This document shows, piece after piece, positions 8,202 through 15,748 of a DNA stretch of 64,000 nt. The stretch is from UBA8514 sp034933685. Its GTDB lineage: Bacteria > Bacillota > Clostridia > Lachnospirales > Anaerotignaceae. The notes beneath the pieces are model-generated. The model had not been told where the DNA came from. It searched no databases and worked only from the letters and a program-made list of their open reading frames with translations. The translations under genes and the position numbers were made by a program. Location: contig JAYFNB010000046.1 of NCBI GenBank assembly GCA_034933685.1, forward strand, positions 11,892 through 75,891, written 5' to 3'. The stretch's first letter is position 1. The number at the start of each line of letters is the position of its first letter.

Positions 8202-10133
8202 TTATTGTATACGTTTAAATTTCTTCTCAAGTTCATACTTGGTAAGCTCTATAATAGTTGGTCTTCCATGCGGGCAGCTAAATGGATTATCTAGTTTTAA
8301 AAGTTTTTCAATCATGCTTACAGCCTCTTGTATACTAAGCTTGTCATTTGCCTTTACAGCCGCTTTGCATGCAATTGTTGCAATTGCGTGTATTTGGGTA
8401 TCGTACACATTTGAAACTGTACAATTATCCAAAGTATCAAGTATATCTGTAAAAAATCCAATACTTTCTGGGTTTTTAAATATATATGGTACACTCCTTA
8501 CTGCATAAGATATCCCACCAAAATCTTCAATTTCAAATCCGAATTTTTCAATAAGTTCTTTATTATCTATTAAAAGTTGTTTTTCTCTTTCACTAAGGTT
8601 GACCACAAGTGGTTGAATAAGTCTTTGGGCAACAATTTCCTCTTTTTTAAATTTATTGCTAATTTCTTCAAAAAGTATACGTTCATGGGCAGCATGTTGG
8701 TCGATAAGGTAAATACTTGTACCCTGCTCCACTATCCAGTATGTAGAAAAAATTTGACCTGTAATTTTGTAGTTTTTAAAAAAGCTTTCCTTCTTTTGTT
8801 CTTTCTTTACATGTTCTTCCTCCGACTTAACCGCAGGCATAATATTTTGTTCAATTTCTTCTTGAGGAAGGTAACTTAAAGGTTTTTCCTTTAGTATATT
8901 TTTACCACCATGTACCTCGTCAGATAACATTCTGCTTTTGTATAGCTTTTGCAAATCCTCAATATTAGCGTCCGTAGGTTTATTTTCATTATATTTAACT
9001 GGTTCATGCTTTGAAGCAATAACTTCTTCATTTATAATTTGCTGAACAGCTTTATCTGGAACATACGAAGGTTTTGGTGCTCCTTCCATAAGCTGTTTTA
9101 CTTGTGCAGATGGTTTACTGCTCCAATCTGCCTCGGGTATCAGTACTAGCTTACTAAGAGCCTCCAACACTGCATTGTATATAAAATCGTAAATTACATC
9201 GTCATCTCTGAACCGAACCTCTAGCTTCGCTGGATGAACATTCACGTCTACCATGTCGGCACTAAGGCTTAAATTAAGAACAAACACTGGAAATTTACCA
9301 ACCATAAGCCTTGTTTTATAGGCATCTTCAACGGCTTGGGAAACTGTATCATTTTTAACAAATCTTCCGTTTATAAACAAGTTTTCATAATTACGGTTAC
9401 CTCTGGAAAGCTCTGGCTTGCCAAGTACCCCATAAATGCCAAAGCCATTCTCGCTATGTTCTATTTCTACCACTTTTTGACTTATTTCTTTTCCATAAAC
9501 ATAAAAAATCGCTGTTTTAAGGTCGTTATTTCCGCTGGTATGAAGCATTACATTTCCATTATTTATATATTTAATGGAAATTTCAGGGTGGGCTAAAGCC
9601 AGTTTGTTTACCATGTCCGAAATATATCCACTTTCAGTGGCTGGCTTTTTAAGAAATTTTCGCCTTGCAGGCACGTTATAAAAAATGTTCTTTACGCTGA
9701 TGGTAGTTCCGTCTGTAGTTGCACATTCCTGTTCATTAATAGAATTCCCACCACTAATTTCAATTTTATACCCCTCTTCTTGGTCATTGGTTTTTGTAAA
9801 CATTTCCACTTGGCTAACAGAAGCAATACTGGCAAGTGCCTCACCTCTAAACCCAAGTGAATAAACAGTATCAAGGTCGTCAATTTTTTCAATTTTACTT
9901 GTGGCATGGCGCACAAAGGCGGTTTTAACTTGTTCTTTTTCAATTCCTTTGCCATTGTCGCTTATTTTAATAAGGGTTGTGCCACCATCACGTATTTCAA
10001 TGGTTATTGCGCTTGCGCCAGCATCTATGCTGTTTTCCACAAGTTCTTTCACCACAGAACTTGGGCGTTCAACAACTTCTCCAGCGGCAATTTTGTTTAT
10101 TGTGTTATTATCCAGTAAATGTATTTTACTCAT
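8202..10133 (-). CDS. mutL: DNA mismatch repair endonuclease MutL
   Basis: Couples MutS mismatch recognition to strand incision. The 643-residue protein has the N-terminal GHKL ATPase with ELVENSIDAGA, DNGKGI, RHATSKI and GFRGEAL, then the S5-like domain with NVHPAKLEVRF. A long variable linker (about 330-440) is rich in Glu and Lys. The C-terminal domain contains the endonuclease motif DQHAAHERILFEE, ACKAAVKAND and the metal-site CPHGRP, so nicking activity is expected as in other bacteria lacking MutH. The start lies seven bases after the mutS stop, with the Shine-Dalgarno sequence inside the mutS end, suggesting coupled translation. Confidence 0.97.
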   Translation of the reverse strand: MSKIHLLDNNTINKIAAGEVVERPSSVVKELVENSIDAGASAITIEIRDGGTTLIKISDNGKGIEKEQVKTAFVRHATSKIEKIDDLDTVYSLGFRGEALASIASVSQVEMFTKTNDQEEGYKIEISGGNSINEQECATTDGTTISVKNIFYNVPARRKFLKKPATESGYISDMVNKLALAHPEISIKYINNGNVMLHTSGNNDLKTAIFYVYGKEISQKVVEIEHSENGFGIYGVLGKPELSRGNRNYENLFINGRFVKNDTVSQAVEDAYKTRLMVGKFPVFVLNLSLSADMVDVNVHPAKLEVRFRDDDVIYDFIYNAVLEALSKLVLIPEADWSSKPSAQVKQLMEGAPKPSYVPDKAVQQIINEEVIASKHEPVKYNENKPTDANIEDLQKLYKSRMLSDEVHGGKNILKEKPLSYLPQEEIEQNIMPAVKSEEEHVKKEQKKESFFKNYKITGQIFSTYWIVEQGTSIYLIDQHAAHERILFEEISNKFKKEEIVAQRLIQPLVVNLSEREKQLLIDNKELIEKFGFEIEDFGGISYAVRSVPYIFKNPESIGFFTDILDTLDNCTVSNVYDTQIHAIATIACKAAVKANDKLSIQEAVSMIEKLLKLDNPFSCPHGRPTIIELTKYELEKKFKRIQ

Positions 10134-10140
10134 ATTTCAA

Positions 10141-12765
10141 TCACATTCCCTTTGTCTTCTTTTGCAAATCAAACAGTGTTTGCAATGCCTGTATAGGTGT
10201 AAGGCTCATTACATCAATTTTGTTTATTTCATCTGCAAGCTGAGTATCGTTAATTGTAAAAACATCCATTTGCGTTGAAGTTAAGGAACTGTTTTCCTCT
10301 GCCTCTTTTGCTAAACGCTTAGCCTTTTTTGTTATATCTGCCGCATTCAGCTGTTTTAAAATTTCATTAGCACGCTTAATGACCTTATTAGGAAGACCTG
10401 CAAGCCTTCCTACTTGAACACCATAGCTGTGGTCAGCTCCACCGCGAACAATTTTTCTAAGAAAAATAATGTCCTCACCCTGCTCTTTTACTGTTATACA
10501 ATAGTTCTTAACACCGCTAAGTTTACCCTCAAGCTCTGTTATTTCGTGATAGTGTGTAGCAAAAAGTGTTTTTGCACCCACACTTTTTTTGTCTGTTATA
10601 TATTCTAAAACAGCCCACGCAATAGAAAGTCCATCAAAGGTACTTGTACCTCTTCCAATTTCATCCAATATAAGCAAGCTGTTGTTTGTTGCATTGTTAA
10701 GTATATTGGCTACCTCTACCATTTCAATCATAAATGTACTTTGCCCAGACGCTAAATCATCTGAAGCACCTACACGCGTAAATATTCTGTCTACAACGCC
10801 AATTTTTGCTGACTTAGCGGGTACAAAACTTCCAATTTGAGCCATTAGAACTATCAGTGCAGCTTGACGCATATATGTAGATTTACCTGCCATATTTGGC
10901 CCTGTTATAATAGAAAGGCGGTTGTCATCATTATCCAAATATGTATCGTTTGGAATAAACGGGTCGGTAAGCATTTTTTCAACCACAGGATGGCGACCGT
11001 CTTTAATGTCTATAACTCCATCGGTTGTAATTTCTGGCTTCATATAATTTTGGCTTTGTGCAACCTCTGCAAGGGACTGCAAAGCGTCCACAGTGGCACA
11101 GATATGTGCTGTTTTCTGTATGCGTTCAACTTCTGCAGCAACAGAATTTCGAACCTCACAAAAAATTTCATACTCCATGTCCACCATTTTTTCTTCAGAA
11201 CCCAATATCAACTCTGCAAGGTCGCTAAGTTCTGTTGTTATATATCTTTCACAGTTTGCCAAGGTTTGTTTTCTAAGATATCTTTCTGGAACTTCGGTTA
11301 TATTAGATTTTGTAACCTCTATGTAATATCCAAAAACCTTATTGTACCTAACCTTAAGGTTTTTAATTCCTGTTAATTCTTTCTCTCGTGTCTCAAGGTC
11401 TGCAATCCATTGTTTTCCTTCGTGCTTTGCACGTAAAAGAACATCAAGCTCGTTATTAAAGCCTTCTTTTATCATTCCTCCCTCACGAACTGTAAAGGGT
11501 GGGTTATCATCATTTATTGCTGTTTCAATTAAATTAAATATATTTTCAAGTGTATCTAGCTGTTTAAATAGCTCTTCTAAATATCCACTTTTGCACTTTT
11601 CTAAAACATTTTTCATAAGCGGAAGATTTTCTATAGAGTTTTTTAGCACAACCAAATCTCTACAATTTGCTGTGTTATAAATTACTTTACTCATAATGCG
11701 CTCAAAATCGTACATAGAGTTAAGTATATCTTTTATTTCCTCACGTATAAATAGGTCGTCTTTAAGCTCTTCAACGCCATTAAGTCGTTTTTCAATTTCG
11801 TCATTACTAATAAGCGGCTGCTCCACCCATTTTCGCAAAAGTCTTGCTCCCATTGCTGTTTTTGTTTTATCCAGCACCCACAAAAGTGAGCCTTTTCTTC
11901 CCTTTTCTCTAAGAGTTTCTGTAAGCTCAAGGTTCCGTCTACTGCTAATGTCTAAAAGCATGAACTGACTGCTTTGATAATTTTTAATATGTGCTATATG
12001 GCTCAAATCAGATTTCTGTGTTTGATAAAGATATTCCATTAAACTGCCTGCAGCACAAACTGAAAAAACCTTGTCTTTAAGTCCGAGTCCGTCCACTCTG
12101 TCTACATTAAAATGTCGGCAAAGACGTTTGTTTGCTGAATGATAATCGTACATCCAGTCATCACATATACTAAGCTTTATATTAAAGCGTTCTTCAATGG
12201 TTATACCTTCAGGCATAGTTTTAAACCCTTCGTTACATATAATTTCCGATGGAGAAAATTTTGCAATCTCATCCGTCAATCTTGTTACTGCATTAACCGA
12301 TACGAATTCTGTTGTCTGAAATTCTCCTGTTGTTACATCACAAATACTAAGTCCATAACCATTTTTGTCGCAATAAATTGAAGCTATATAGTTGTTTTTC
12401 TTTTCATCTAATACTGTGCTGTCAATAACCGTTCCAGGTGTTATTACACGCACAACGTCACGCTTAACAATGCCTTTGGCTAACTTCGGATCCTCAACCT
12501 GTTCGCAAATTGCAACTTTATAGCCTTTGTCAACAAGGCGTGCAATGTAGCCGTCGGCGCTGTGGAAAGGAACGCCGCACATTGGCGCACGTTCCTCTTG
12601 ACCCCAGTTTTTGCCTGTAAGGGTAATTTCTAATTCCTTACTGGCTATAAGCGCATCGTCAAAAAACATCTCGTAGAAGTCTCCAAGGCGGAAAAAAAGT
12701 AAACAATATTTATAGTTTTTCTTTATTTCAAAATATTGCTCCATCATAGGTGTTATCTTTGCCAT
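10141..12765 (-). CDS. mutS: DNA mismatch repair protein MutS
   Basis: Mismatch-recognition ATPase of 874 residues. The mismatch-reading Phe-Tyr-Glu motif is in LGDFYEMFFDDA (near residue 30), followed by the connector, the lever and clamp helices, and the ATPase. Walker A is GPNMAGKSTYMRQ, Walker B is LLILDEIGRGTSTFDG, and FATHYHEIT follows. The C-terminal tail ends MSLTPIQALQTLFDLQKK, the usual clostridial and bacillar dimerisation tail. GGAGG precedes the ATG. It is directly followed by mutL; upstream, 61 bases separate it from the RicA-like gene. Full length with all catalytic residues visible. Confidence 0.98.
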   Translation of the reverse strand: MAKITPMMEQYFEIKKNYKYCLLFFRLGDFYEMFFDDALIASKELEITLTGKNWGQEERAPMCGVPFHSADGYIARLVDKGYKVAICEQVEDPKLAKGIVKRDVVRVITPGTVIDSTVLDEKKNNYIASIYCDKNGYGLSICDVTTGEFQTTEFVSVNAVTRLTDEIAKFSPSEIICNEGFKTMPEGITIEERFNIKLSICDDWMYDYHSANKRLCRHFNVDRVDGLGLKDKVFSVCAAGSLMEYLYQTQKSDLSHIAHIKNYQSSQFMLLDISSRRNLELTETLREKGRKGSLLWVLDKTKTAMGARLLRKWVEQPLISNDEIEKRLNGVEELKDDLFIREEIKDILNSMYDFERIMSKVIYNTANCRDLVVLKNSIENLPLMKNVLEKCKSGYLEELFKQLDTLENIFNLIETAINDDNPPFTVREGGMIKEGFNNELDVLLRAKHEGKQWIADLETREKELTGIKNLKVRYNKVFGYYIEVTKSNITEVPERYLRKQTLANCERYITTELSDLAELILGSEEKMVDMEYEIFCEVRNSVAAEVERIQKTAHICATVDALQSLAEVAQSQNYMKPEITTDGVIDIKDGRHPVVEKMLTDPFIPNDTYLDNDDNRLSIITGPNMAGKSTYMRQAALIVLMAQIGSFVPAKSAKIGVVDRIFTRVGASDDLASGQSTFMIEMVEVANILNNATNNSLLILDEIGRGTSTFDGLSIAWAVLEYITDKKSVGAKTLFATHYHEITELEGKLSGVKNYCITVKEQGEDIIFLRKIVRGGADHSYGVQVGRLAGLPNKVIKRANEILKQLNAADITKKAKRLAKEAEENSSLTSTQMDVFTINDTQLADEINKIDVMSLTPIQALQTLFDLQKKTKGM

Positions 12766-12826
12766 AGTGATCCTCCCGAAATTCTTTTAAATAATATTAC
12801 GTAATTTGCTTAATTTAGTTTACAAA

Positions 12827-13228
12827 TTAGTGACAACCGCCACCACAACTTGAACAACAGCTAGGGTCGCAACCGCCACTTTGTTGTGTGTCCTGACCTT
12901 GCACTGTTGCACTAAGAAGGCTGAAAACCGAATTAACGAATGCGCCAAACTGACTTTCTGCCTGCATAAGATTATAAGTTACTGGGTGATTTTTAATTTC
13001 TTCCTCTTTTTCCATAATATCCTCTCCTATTTCGGAAAGAATTGATTTATCTGCCTCTTTGTCTTCCATAATAGTTGACCACTTATCTTTAAGTTCTGTA
13101 TACTGGTCTACAAGAGTTTTAGCTGTTTCATCTTTCTCAAACGCTTCTCTTGCTGCATAAAGCTTCTGTGCCTCTTCACCCTCTAGTATGTCTCTACCTA
13201 ATTCTCTTGCTTTATCAAAAATACTCAT
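12827..13228 (-). CDS. YlbF/YmcA (RicA/RicF) family protein with a Cys-rich C-terminal tail
   Basis: 133 residues. The helical body (MSIFDKARELGRDILEGEEAQ through QFGAFVNSVFSLLSATVQG) matches the YlbF/YmcA family. In Bacillus subtilis, RicA, RicF and RicT form an iron-sulfur-containing complex that acts with RNase Y in mRNA maturation. The tail GGCDPSCCSSCGGGCH has five cysteines and one histidine in 16 residues and could bind a metal or Fe-S cluster; that is inference. The position directly after miaB mirrors the Bacillus miaB-ymcA order, which supports a RicA-like identity. GGAGAAAGG precedes the ATG, and the gene follows the miaB stop by four bases. Confidence 0.85.
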   Translation of the reverse strand: MSIFDKARELGRDILEGEEAQKLYAAREAFEKDETAKTLVDQYTELKDKWSTIMEDKEADKSILSEIGEDIMEKEEEIKNHPVTYNLMQAESQFGAFVNSVFSLLSATVQGQDTQQSGGCDPSCCSSCGGGCH

Positions 13229-13232
13229 TTCT

Positions 13233-14648
13233 TCAAATCCTTTCTCCTATTAAGTAAAATGTTTTGTTGCCTATTATTTTTATAGGTACAGTTTGTCCTA
13301 TAAGTGTTTTGTCGCCTTTAAAGTGAACTAGACAATTGTTTTCACTTCTTCCGGAAACTATATTATCATCCTGCCTGCTAACATTCTCAACAAGAACATT
13401 TAAGGTTTTGCCAACAAGAGCAGAGTGAATATCAAAGATTATTGGGTTAAGAACGCCCAAAAGCCTATTAAAACGCTGGTGTGCAACTTCGTCGCTTACT
13501 TGATTATCCATAGTAGCAGCAGGAGTTCCAGTTCGTTTTGAATATATAAATGTAAAGGCTGTGGAAAAGCCAACTTTTCTAACAACATCCAGCGTTTCCT
13601 CAAAATCATCCTCGGTTTCTCCAGGGAAGCCAACAATAATATCTGTGCTTATTAGTATATCCGGAATTTCCTTTTTAATCTTTTCGATTAGAGTAAGATA
13701 TTGCTCTTTTGTATATCCCCTGTTCATTTTTGTAAGTATCCGAGTGCTACCGCTTTGAAATGGCAAATGAAGATAATTACAAACCTTATGGCAATCTCTC
13801 ATTGCATTTATAAGGTCATCAGATAAATCCTTCGGGTGACTAGTCATAAAACGTAATCTTTCCAAACCTTCTATCTCATTAATTTCTCTTAATAACTGTG
13901 CAAAGGAAACTGGGTTTTGAAGGCTTTTTCCATATGAATTTACGTTCTGACCCAAAAGCACAATCTCCTTAACTCCATCAGAAATCAGACCTTTTATTTC
14001 ATTTTTAATATCTTCTTTTTCTCGGCTTCTTTCTCGACCTCTTACATATGGAACAATACAATAGGTGCAAAAATTGTTACAGCCATACATAATATTTACG
14101 GAAGCTTTGTACGGGAATTCACGAAGATAATTTGTATCTTCAATAATTTCACCATGTTCTTCCCAAATATCTATAACCATATCACCTGTTTCCAGACGTG
14201 TTTTAAGCAACTCTGGCAGTTTATGCAAATTATATGTACCAAAAATAATATCAACGTGGCGATAGGATTCTTTAATTTTTTGTAAAACAGCATCCTCCTG
14301 CATCATGCAACCACAAATTGCAACAATAAGGTTTGGTTTTGTTTGTTTTATATGTTTCAGAAAGCCAAGCTTGCCATAAACCTTAACCTCTGCATTTTCA
14401 CGTACACAGCATGTATTATAGATAACAAAATCAGCTTTTTCCTCTTCTTTTGTTTCTTTATAGCCCATGCGAACAAGCATACTTCTAAGCTTTTCACTGT
14501 CATGAGCATTCATTTGGCAGCCCATTGCCAAATTATAAAAATATTTATCCTTATTGTTAGCATCATTAATAGCTTTTATCTCATCAATAAAGCACTCCTG
14601 ACGTGCAAGTTCTAATTTTGAAACTTCATTTTTTCTTTCTTTAAGCAT
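13233..14648 (-). CDS. miaB: tRNA-2-methylthio-N6-dimethylallyladenosine synthase
   Basis: Radical-SAM methylthiotransferase that adds the 2-methylthio group to i6A37 of tRNA, after MiaA. The 471-residue protein has the N-terminal UPF0004 domain with its three auxiliary-cluster cysteines (in GCQMNAHDSE, TCCVREN and CGCMMQ). The radical-SAM motif is CxxxCxxC in YGCNNFCTYCIVP, followed by GQNVNSYG, PFQSGS and a C-terminal TRAM domain. The frame is open to 14711, but the first 21 codons lie around and upstream of the predicted transcription start. AAGGTGG before the ATG at 14648 marks the start. It heads the train to dacF. Confidence 0.96.
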   Translation of the reverse strand: MLKERKNEVSKLELARQECFIDEIKAINDANNKDKYFYNLAMGCQMNAHDSEKLRSMLVRMGYKETKEEEKADFVIYNTCCVRENAEVKVYGKLGFLKHIKQTKPNLIVAICGCMMQEDAVLQKIKESYRHVDIIFGTYNLHKLPELLKTRLETGDMVIDIWEEHGEIIEDTNYLREFPYKASVNIMYGCNNFCTYCIVPYVRGRERSREKEDIKNEIKGLISDGVKEIVLLGQNVNSYGKSLQNPVSFAQLLREINEIEGLERLRFMTSHPKDLSDDLINAMRDCHKVCNYLHLPFQSGSTRILTKMNRGYTKEQYLTLIEKIKKEIPDILISTDIIVGFPGETEDDFEETLDVVRKVGFSTAFTFIYSKRTGTPAATMDNQVSDEVAHQRFNRLLGVLNPIIFDIHSALVGKTLNVLVENVSRQDDNIVSGRSENNCLVHFKGDKTLIGQTVPIKIIGNKTFYLIGERI

Positions 14649-14699
14649 TTGAAAATCCACCTTATTCCTATAGTTTTTGAATATAGCATAACAGTTAAC

Positions 14700-14728
14700 A
14701 TTATACCACAAAATGGGGCTTTTCTCAA
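14700..14728 (-). promoter_or_regulatory. Sigma-A promoter of the miaB-mutSL-miaA-dacF train
   Basis: On the minus strand TTGAGA (14723-14728) and TATAAT (14700-14705) are separated by 17 bp. The predicted start near 14693 leaves a 45-nt leader before the miaB ATG at 14648, and rules out the longer open frame. Confidence 0.75.
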
Positions 14729-14761
14729 CGCTTATTATACGTCATAATTATATTTTTAAAA

Positions 14762-14800
14762 TTCACATTATGTTCACATAATTAACATATTACGTTAACA
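14762..14800 (+). promoter_or_regulatory. Four-hexamer PhoP-box-like operator, copy 1
   Basis: Four TT(A/C)ACA hexamers occur at 14762 (TTCACA), 14773 (TTCACA), 14782 (TTAACA) and 14795 (TTAACA), with gaps of 5, 3 and 7 bases. The published Bacillus PhoP site is repeated TT(A/T/C)ACA separated by about five bases, lying about -60 to -20. A TATAGT box starts nine bases after the last hexamer (14810-14815), which places the array at about -60 to -22. Regulation by phosphate starvation is inferred. Confidence 0.65.
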
Positions 14801-14821
14801 AATTTGCATTATAGTAATATT

Positions 14822-14900
14822 TGTAAACGAGATGCAACAACCCCAAGAAGAAATTCATAATACCATCCTTCCAAAAGCCATGTTCCCAAGCGTGGCTTTT
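14822..14900 (+). ncRNA. Candidate small RNA 1, Pho-box driven
   Basis: Predicted transcript of about 79 nt, from seven bases after the -10 to the end of hairpin 14873-14900. It has an unpaired CU-rich run (ACCAUCCUUCC, 14862-14872) complementary to Shine-Dalgarno sequences. It ends in a 10-bp hairpin with loop UUCCCAAG and a UUUU end. The single stem change relative to copy 2 leaves a U-G wobble on the plus-strand RNA but an A-C mismatch on the minus-strand RNA, supporting plus-strand transcription. It has no convincing plus-strand reading frame and matches no RNA family known to me. Confidence 0.55.
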
Positions 14901-14939
14901 GACCCGTTTAAAACCTTTTAATTTAATTGAATTTCATGA

Positions 14940-14978
14940 TTTACAAATTGTTTACACAATTTACATATTGCGTTAACA
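14940..14978 (+). promoter_or_regulatory. Four-hexamer PhoP-box-like operator, copy 2
   Basis: TTTACA at 14940, 14951 and 14960 and TTAACA at 14973. The start-to-start spacing is 11, 9 and 13 bases, identical to copy 1, although individual bases have changed within the TT(A/T/C)ACA consensus. A TATATT box at 14988-14993 again lies nine bases downstream. Keeping the consensus while changing bases suggests selection for a bound protein. Confidence 0.65.
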
Positions 14979-14999
14979 GATTCATTTTATATTATTACT

Positions 15000-15082
15000 T
15001 GTAAGCAAGATACACCTTACCTCAAAAAAAGAAGTTCATAATACCATCCTTCCTAAAAGCCATGTTCCCAAGCATGGCTTTT
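15000..15082 (+). ncRNA. Candidate small RNA 2, paralogue of RNA 1
   Basis: Predicted transcript of about 83 nt. It may begin with a small 5-bp hairpin (GUAAG with CUUAC), followed by an A-rich single-stranded stretch. The conserved CU-rich run AUACCAUCCUUCC comes next. The terminal hairpin at 15055-15082 is a perfect 10-bp stem with loop UUCCCAAG. It converges on the hypothetical gene at 15194-15589, whose terminator at 15138-15167 stands between them. Confidence 0.55.
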
Positions 15083-15137
15083 CCCTTGTATAAATATATA
15101 ATATTGCTAAATCTAAATCTTTCTTTTTACCGAAAAT

Positions 15138-15167
15138 AAAGAGCGTCTGTAATCACAGAGGCTCTTT
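15138..15167 (-). terminator. Intrinsic terminator of the hypothetical gene at 15194-15589
   Basis: The stem AAAGAGCGTCTGT (15138-15150) pairs with ACAGAGGCTCTTT (15155-15167) at 12 of 13 positions with a 4-nt loop. On the minus strand it is followed by TTTATTTTC. It lies 26 bases after the stop codon. Confidence 0.8.
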
Positions 15168-15193
15168 ACTGCATAGTCTTTTTTCTACTTTTT

Positions 15194-15589
15194 CTATTCA
15201 ATCTTTTTTACTGACATAACTTCGATATCATCAAAATTTACGCTATCATAAAAATTAAGCCTTTTGGGATTAGCACTATAAGCTCTTGCCTTATACTTTA
15301 CTATGATTTCTATTGGTATTTGGTTTTTAGTATCTGAATCTGTAAAATAAGCTTTAATTTTTCCTTCGCGATTATGTCTATAGTATGGTTCTGGACGAAC
15401 ATAATTTTCAGCTGGATCATATAAATCTGCATTTAACAATAGTAATGATGAAGGGGCTATATTGTAATTAACTAAGTCTAATAAATCACTTTCTGACTTT
15501 GGTGGTAAGTCGAATTTTGCGGTACCAATAAGTTCATTTGTATCGCCATCATAAATAACTATTTCTGGATTGCTTATTTTTGTATACAT
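15194..15589 (-). CDS. Hypothetical protein, 131 residues
   Basis: I do not recognise this protein. It is soluble, has no signal peptide or membrane helix and no cysteines, and looks beta-rich (alternating segments such as PEIVIYDGDTNELIGTAKFDLP and IKAYFTDSDTKNQIPIEIIVKYKARAY). The middle has Tyr/Pro-rich turns (YVRPEPYYRHNREG). Such a shape could be a small structural or adaptor domain, but no function can be assigned. A very strong AAAGGAGG at 15599-15606 serves either the ATG at 15589 or the GTG at 15592. It has its own promoter and terminator, so it is monocistronic. Being isolated between polC and the twin RNAs, it may be lineage-specific. Confidence 0.75.
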   Translation of the reverse strand: MYTKISNPEIVIYDGDTNELIGTAKFDLPPKSESDLLDLVNYNIAPSSLLLLNADLYDPAENYVRPEPYYRHNREGKIKAYFTDSDTKNQIPIEIIVKYKARAYSANPKRLNFYDSVNFDDIEVMSVKKIE

Positions 15590-15625
15590 CACTGTTTGCC
15601 TCCTTTCATTAACATAGTATTCCTC

Positions 15626-15654
15626 ATTAAATTATTGGGTTATAATTTTGTCAA
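15626..15654 (-). promoter_or_regulatory. Sigma-A promoter of the hypothetical gene
   Basis: On the minus strand, TTGACA (15649-15654), a 17-bp spacer and TTTAAT (15626-15631). The predicted start is near 15619, giving a leader of about 30 nt before the 15589 ATG. Confidence 0.7.
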
Positions 15655-15748
15655 ATTCACTATAAAAATTTGAATTAGTAAGAGAACACATTAGTTAGTG
15701 AAAAAAGTTTTGAAATTTTTATAAAAGCACAACTTCCATTATGCAATA

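Larger units (their letters stand above)
14762..14900 (+). repeat. Tandem module, copy 1 (Pho-like box, -10, RNA body, hairpin)
   Basis: First of two diverged direct copies in the miaB upstream region. It aligns with 14940-15082 at an offset of 178-182 bases. Conservation is highest in the box/-10 segment and in the last 50 bases, with a variable middle. That pattern fits duplication of a complete small transcription unit rather than of random spacer. Confidence 0.85.
14940..15082 (+). repeat. Tandem module, copy 2
   Basis: Second copy of the module at 14762-14900. The hexamer order and spacing, the distance to the -10 box and the terminal hairpin are all kept, while the segment between -10 and the CU-rich run has diverged. 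Only 39 bases of unrelated AT-rich sequence separate the copies. Confidence 0.85.

Noticed and set aside
14838..15048. Two minus-strand mini-frames of 21 and 17 codons starting MNFF in the twin repeats, each behind GGAAGG
   Set aside because: Only the first four residues agree, the lengths and endings differ, and hairpin covariation favours the plus strand. Kept only as an alternative to the RNA reading.
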